DNA of 64,000 nucleotides, from the NCBI RefSeq assembly GCF_018310695.1, contig NZ_JAGXCY010000011.1, forward strand, positions 62,001 through 126,000, written 5' to 3'. The stretch is from Paenibacillus sp. Marseille-Q4541. GTDB taxonomy: Bacteria > Bacillota > Bacilli > Paenibacillales > Paenibacillaceae. The notes beneath the pieces were generated by a model, which ran no database searches, had not been told where the DNA came from, and saw nothing but the letters and a program-made list of their open reading frames with translations. The translations under genes and the position numbers were made by a program. The number at the start of each line of letters is the position of its first letter. The stretch's first letter is position 1. Shown piece by piece: positions 60,978 to 64,000 of the stretch.

Positions 60978-63101
60978 TCAATCATTACCCTTGCTATCCG
61001 CTTGCGCATTTTCCTGCGTAGCAGAAAGTGCTGCAGCAATCTGATCGGTTGGTTGTGTTAGCAATTGGTACATAAGAGCTGCTACTTCTTGACGAATGAG
61101 TGGTTTGCGAGATTGATAATTTGCTGTACCATCCTCTTGTACTTTGACCTCGGGACCATAGAGTCCTAGCCCAACCATCATTTGAACTGCAGGTACAGCC
61201 CATGTATCTGTTTCTCCAGAGAGCTTTACATGACTGAATAATTGTTCGGGGTATTGCTGTTTGTAAATTCTCCATAACATCACTGCTGCCTCTTGACGCG
61301 TAATGACTCGATCAGGATTGAACTGCTTCTCATCTGCCCCTTCAATCATGCCAATCTCATAACCTGCCTGGATGTAACCGGCAGCAGAATGACTTGCCCA
61401 ATCACTTTCAGGTTCTGGTGGCGTTTTGCTTCCTGGAATGCCGCTGATTTCAAGAATTTGCGTGATAAACTCCGCACGAGTCATCGCATTTCTTGGTTTG
61501 AAATCGGTAGTAGCATCATTTGGATAATGTCCTAGTGATTGTAGTCCATAAATATATTTTGCATAAGCACTGCCTGGATGGACATCTTTGTAACCTGCTG
61601 CTTTGACTCCTTTTTGTTCATATCCGAGTGGGTTTAAATAAGGTTCTTTCATATAGATACTTCCGTTTGCATTTTCTTTGAAACCAGTGAATTGGCCACT
61701 GAGTTCATCCATGAATAAATTATCGTCCACTTGAATCAAGGTACGAGACCCGATAAAAGCGTCAGATATCTCCATTTTTCCTGTCTGTTTATTGTCACCA
61801 GAAAGTTTGCTCACGATCGTTTTCAGACGAAGATCAGAGTATAGTCCTGCAAATCGTTCTAACTCCTCGGGTGTCTGTGGTTCGAACTTACCTAACTCCG
61901 CTGGTTTTGCATACTCGGGAAAGAAAGTTGAGATGAAAGCAGGGTAGAACAGATTCCGTAAAGCTCCAGTTTGGTTGTAAGTAAGGAAGACGCCTGTATT
62001 TTGTTCAGGAATAAGGAATAGATAAGAGCTGAACCCAATGAGGTCGCCTGCTTTAGTAATAATTTTGGAGCTGCTTCCTGCTCCAGGAATTTGGAAAGGT
62101 GCTTCAAAGCCATAAGTGGTATCTGGTAATAACGGATGAACTTCGGAGCGGTAGGTTTCCATACTTTTAACGGTCGCATCACTTAGTACGCGAGTATTCC
62201 CGTTAGTACCTCCATTCAGAAATGCAATCATAAATTTACCGATATCCTCTGCTGTAGACATCATGCCCCCTTGAGGCAATGGGTTAGGAGAAAGTGCGTA
62301 TAAATCAATGGGATTATGAGCTGCATCATACGCAGTGGATAGTTGATTTTTAAATTTATCCGTCAGCATAAAATCACTGTTCTGCATACCAAGAGGCTCA
62401 AATACGTGCTGCTGCATATAGGCTTCAAATGGTTCACCACTGACTTTCTGGACAACCAGTCCAAGCAGCAAGGACGCGAAGTTATCATACATATAGGAAC
62501 TGCCTGGTTCTCGTACGACCGGAGGCATATGTTCACGAACATAGTCCTCAATGGATATGTATTTATCGAAATCAGCATGAATATCTTCTGCCTGAGGATC
62601 ACGTATTTCAAACCCCGTTGTATGTGTGAGCAAATGTTCGATGGTAACTGGTTTGTCATAAGGGTTATCGAAATCAAGGCCTGTAACGTATTTTTGGAAA
62701 TCTGCTTGGAGATCAATTTTTCCTTGTTCAACAAGCTGCATTACCGCAAGAGCAGTGAATGTTTTAGATACTGACGCAATACGGAAAGCCGTTGTTTTCG
62801 GATCTACAGGAGATTTTTTTTCCAAATCCGCGTAGCCATAGCCTTTTTCTGCTACAACTTTTCCATCCTTTACAATGACTACGGAAGTGCCTACATATTG
62901 AGACAAGGCTGCAGGGGAGCTGAAGAATTCGTCCAGAAAGGTTTCTGCGGTTTCAGGAGTTAAATTCTTCGTGTGAACAGCGGATGAAGAAGAAGCCGTA
63001 TCTGCCTGAGCTGCGGGTGCGAATATACCCAAGAAGAGAAATAGGGCTAGAAAAACAGCAAGCAGTGGTTTAGATCGTGAAAAGGTAGGTAAAAAGTTCA
63101 T
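60978..63101 (-). CDS. Secreted serine hydrolase (beta-lactamase family) with SLH repeats
   Basis: 707 residues. Signal peptide (about 1-33, ending AAQADT), a class C beta-lactamase/DD-peptidase-like domain (about 45-400) with SxxK at Ser110/Lys113 (SVSK) and YxN at Tyr205/Asn207 (YDN), a linker domain, and three SLH motifs in the last 190 residues (AMTRAEFITQILE, VITRQEAAVMLWR, PLIRQEVAALMYQ). SLH domains bind pyruvylated secondary wall polymer, so the enzyme is held on the cell wall. It may be a peptidase or esterase acting on the envelope rather than a beta-lactamase. The ATG has AAGGAGTG six to seven bases upstream. Confidence 0.88.
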   Translation of the reverse strand: MNFLPTFSRSKPLLAVFLALFLFLGIFAPAAQADTASSSSAVHTKNLTPETAETFLDEFFSSPAALSQYVGTSVVIVKDGKVVAEKGYGYADLEKKSPVDPKTTAFRIASVSKTFTALAVMQLVEQGKIDLQADFQKYVTGLDFDNPYDKPVTIEHLLTHTTGFEIRDPQAEDIHADFDKYISIEDYVREHMPPVVREPGSSYMYDNFASLLLGLVVQKVSGEPFEAYMQQHVFEPLGMQNSDFMLTDKFKNQLSTAYDAAHNPIDLYALSPNPLPQGGMMSTAEDIGKFMIAFLNGGTNGNTRVLSDATVKSMETYRSEVHPLLPDTTYGFEAPFQIPGAGSSSKIITKAGDLIGFSSYLFLIPEQNTGVFLTYNQTGALRNLFYPAFISTFFPEYAKPAELGKFEPQTPEELERFAGLYSDLRLKTIVSKLSGDNKQTGKMEISDAFIGSRTLIQVDDNLFMDELSGQFTGFKENANGSIYMKEPYLNPLGYEQKGVKAAGYKDVHPGSAYAKYIYGLQSLGHYPNDATTDFKPRNAMTRAEFITQILEISGIPGSKTPPEPESDWASHSAAGYIQAGYEIGMIEGADEKQFNPDRVITRQEAAVMLWRIYKQQYPEQLFSHVKLSGETDTWAVPAVQMMVGLGLYGPEVKVQEDGTANYQSRKPLIRQEVAALMYQLLTQPTDQIAAALSATQENAQADSKGND

Positions 63102-63327
63102 GCAATCACTCCTTATGAATGGATGTATACCATAACAATGGTAGGTATCTATCTAAGTATAACAGAGCTTTGTTTCCAATAAAAGGAATGAAGAATGTTG
63201 CATAAAAAGGAAATGAAGAAAGTTGGGAGTCTATAAATAATGAATAATCATTAATTTTCATCTCTGCAATATTCAGGAAAGAGGTAATCGGATTCACGTT
63301 TCTCTATTATACGGAGGTGTCGAAATT

Positions 63328-63357
63328 ATGAGAGAGAAACAATTCCATAGGTATTAA
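63328..63357 (+). CDS. Possible nine-residue leader ORF
   Basis: ATG at 63328 follows CGGAGGTG at a distance of seven to eight bases; the frame encodes nine residues (MREKQFHRY) and stops with TAA. The ribosome site is good, but such a short frame may be the start of a decayed gene or chance. Confidence 0.25.
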   Translation: MREKQFHRY

Positions 63358-63540
63358 AAATCATTGATGATTAACCGATTAGTAATAAGGACCTATTCAC
63401 AAACAAAATATTAGTATTGCAAATAGAAATCATGCGTAGTTATGTAATTAATTAACATCTCGAGTAGGGATTTATATTTGCTGTACTAAATAAGGATGCA
63501 GTTAGGGGCTGATAGCTAGATAAGATAGGATTAATACTAG

Positions 63541-63571
63541 AGAGGTATAAGGGTAGTCTTTTGATACCTCT
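63541..63571 (+). promoter_or_regulatory. Hairpin upstream of the chemoreceptor gene
   Basis: AGAGGTAT (63541-63548) and ATACCTCT (63564-63571) form an eight-base perfect stem with a 15-base loop, 43 bases before the start codon. There is no T run, so it is not a normal terminator. Confidence 0.4.
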
Positions 63572-63614
63572 TGTAAAAATGTATAGAAGTATATTGGGAG
63601 GAGAGTCACGGGAA

Positions 63615-64000
63615 ATGAAAAAAATTAACTTTATACAAAAGATGGGGAACCTCTTTAAAAACCTAAGTATTGTTACACGGAATATGTTATTGACAAGTTG
63701 TTATATCATCATAACGGGTGCCGTCGTGATTTGGTACAGTTATTATATTCAAGGAAATGTGCTCACCAATCAGCTTCAATCAGACTCAGGAAAAACGATG
63801 GAGTCCTTGGTAAACACAGTGTCTGCCGAAGACGCAAAGGAAGCGAAGAATTCTACGGATCCAAATTCCCCTGTGCAGCAAAAATTAACCGAGCTATTTA
63901 ATGAGGTACCCATTACACATCCTAATATTGCTCAAGGTTACATATTTGGTCCTGAACTTGAGGACGGGAATAAAACTTCATTCATAGCTTCATCGAATGC
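63615..64000 (+). CDS. Methyl-accepting chemotaxis protein, N-terminal part (cut by the window edge)
   Basis: The first 128 codons are present. A short basic cytosolic start, a membrane helix (about 25-47, LTSCYIIITGAVVIWYSYYI in part) and the beginning of an extracellular sensor (LQSDSGKTMESLVNTVS). This is the usual start of Paenibacillus chemoreceptors with a large extracellular dCache-like sensor. The signalling domain lies outside the window, so a sensor kinase with a similar N-terminus is the alternative. GGAGG lies 13 bases before the ATG, with GGGAA nearer. Confidence 0.55.
   Translation, partial: MKKINFIQKMGNLFKNLSIVTRNMLLTSCYIIITGAVVIWYSYYIQGNVLTNQLQSDSGKTMESLVNTVSAEDAKEAKNSTDPNSPVQQKLTELFNEVPITHPNIAQGYIFGPELEDGNKTSFIASSN

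Larger units (their letters stand above)
63102..63614. other. Gene-poor spacer of about 510 bases
   Basis: AT-rich region between the divergent SLH hydrolase and chemoreceptor genes. It holds a nine-residue open frame with a strong ribosome site (63328-63357) and a hairpin (63541-63571), described separately. I see no other gene, terminator or repeat in it. Confidence 0.7.

Noticed and set aside
60978..63101. Beta-lactamase resistance enzyme
   Set aside because: SxxK and YxN are present, but long extra domains and SLH anchoring fit a wall-bound peptidase or esterase better than a resistance enzyme.
1..64000. CRISPR arrays, tRNA or rRNA genes, insertion sequences, integrases
   Set aside because: Looked for evenly spaced repeats, terminal inverted repeats, transposase or integrase motifs and tRNA-like ends; none found by eye.

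Overview
The window reads as chromosomal DNA of a spore-forming Firmicute, most likely Paenibacillus or a close relative. Evidence: low-to-moderate GC, strong AGGAGG-type ribosome sites, T-box leaders, a YjcZ-type spore micropeptide, a serine hydrolase with C-terminal SLH repeats, a copper-amine-oxidase-N domain surface protein, and SigV/RsiV/OatA and HssRS/HrtAB orthologues. I saw no tRNA, rRNA, CRISPR array, transposase or prophage gene.

Layout. 1-4.4 kb: the end of a radical SAM gene, then a heme-stress locus in which the two-component pair hssR-hssS is followed by the efflux pump hrtB-hrtA, with a recognisable HssR box between them. 4.5-14.6 kb: aldo/keto reductase, nucleoside transporter, large catalase, a GntR-MFS pair, a lipoprotein, a second nucleoside transporter and a frameshifted AraC regulator. 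14.7-20.8 kb: MATE transporter, T-box-controlled leuA, a scar of decayed ABC-permease and regulator pieces, and a divergent SDR/LysR pair. 20.9-36.3 kb: mostly single-gene metabolic and transport units (SEDS protein, GrpB, DinB, esterase, MATE, surface protein, threonine aldolase family, GH88, aminotransferase, EEP hydrolase, macrolide phosphotransferase), with two genes reduced to their ends at 29.2-29.7 kb. 36.5-46.2 kb: envelope and signalling genes, namely a 1211-residue hybrid kinase with a CheR partner, a PadR operon encoding a SEDS protein with an N-terminal HAAS-like domain, a DUF2975/XRE pair and a YdbS/YdbT-like pair. 46.4-52.1 kb: a tight three-gene operon (TerB-N/TerB-C protein, BrxD-like ATPase, DEAD/DEAH helicase) with the composition of the Shango anti-phage system. 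52.2-64 kb: a T-box-controlled methionyl-tRNA synthetase of the two-zinc-knuckle type, the lysozyme-response set oatA-sigV-rsiV, lactate permease, a small repetitive protein, the SLH serine hydrolase and the start of a chemoreceptor.

How the genes work together. HssS senses heme stress and HssR activates hrtBA. SigV (held by RsiV) probably drives both its own gene and oatA, since both carry the same ECF-like promoter with identical spacing. The two T-box leaders tie leuA to leucyl-tRNA charging and metG to methionyl-tRNA charging. The TerB/ATPase/helicase operon is the best candidate for a defence module. Many coding starts were moved from the longest open frame to the ATG/GTG/TTG that sits behind a ribosome site; this is stated in each entry.
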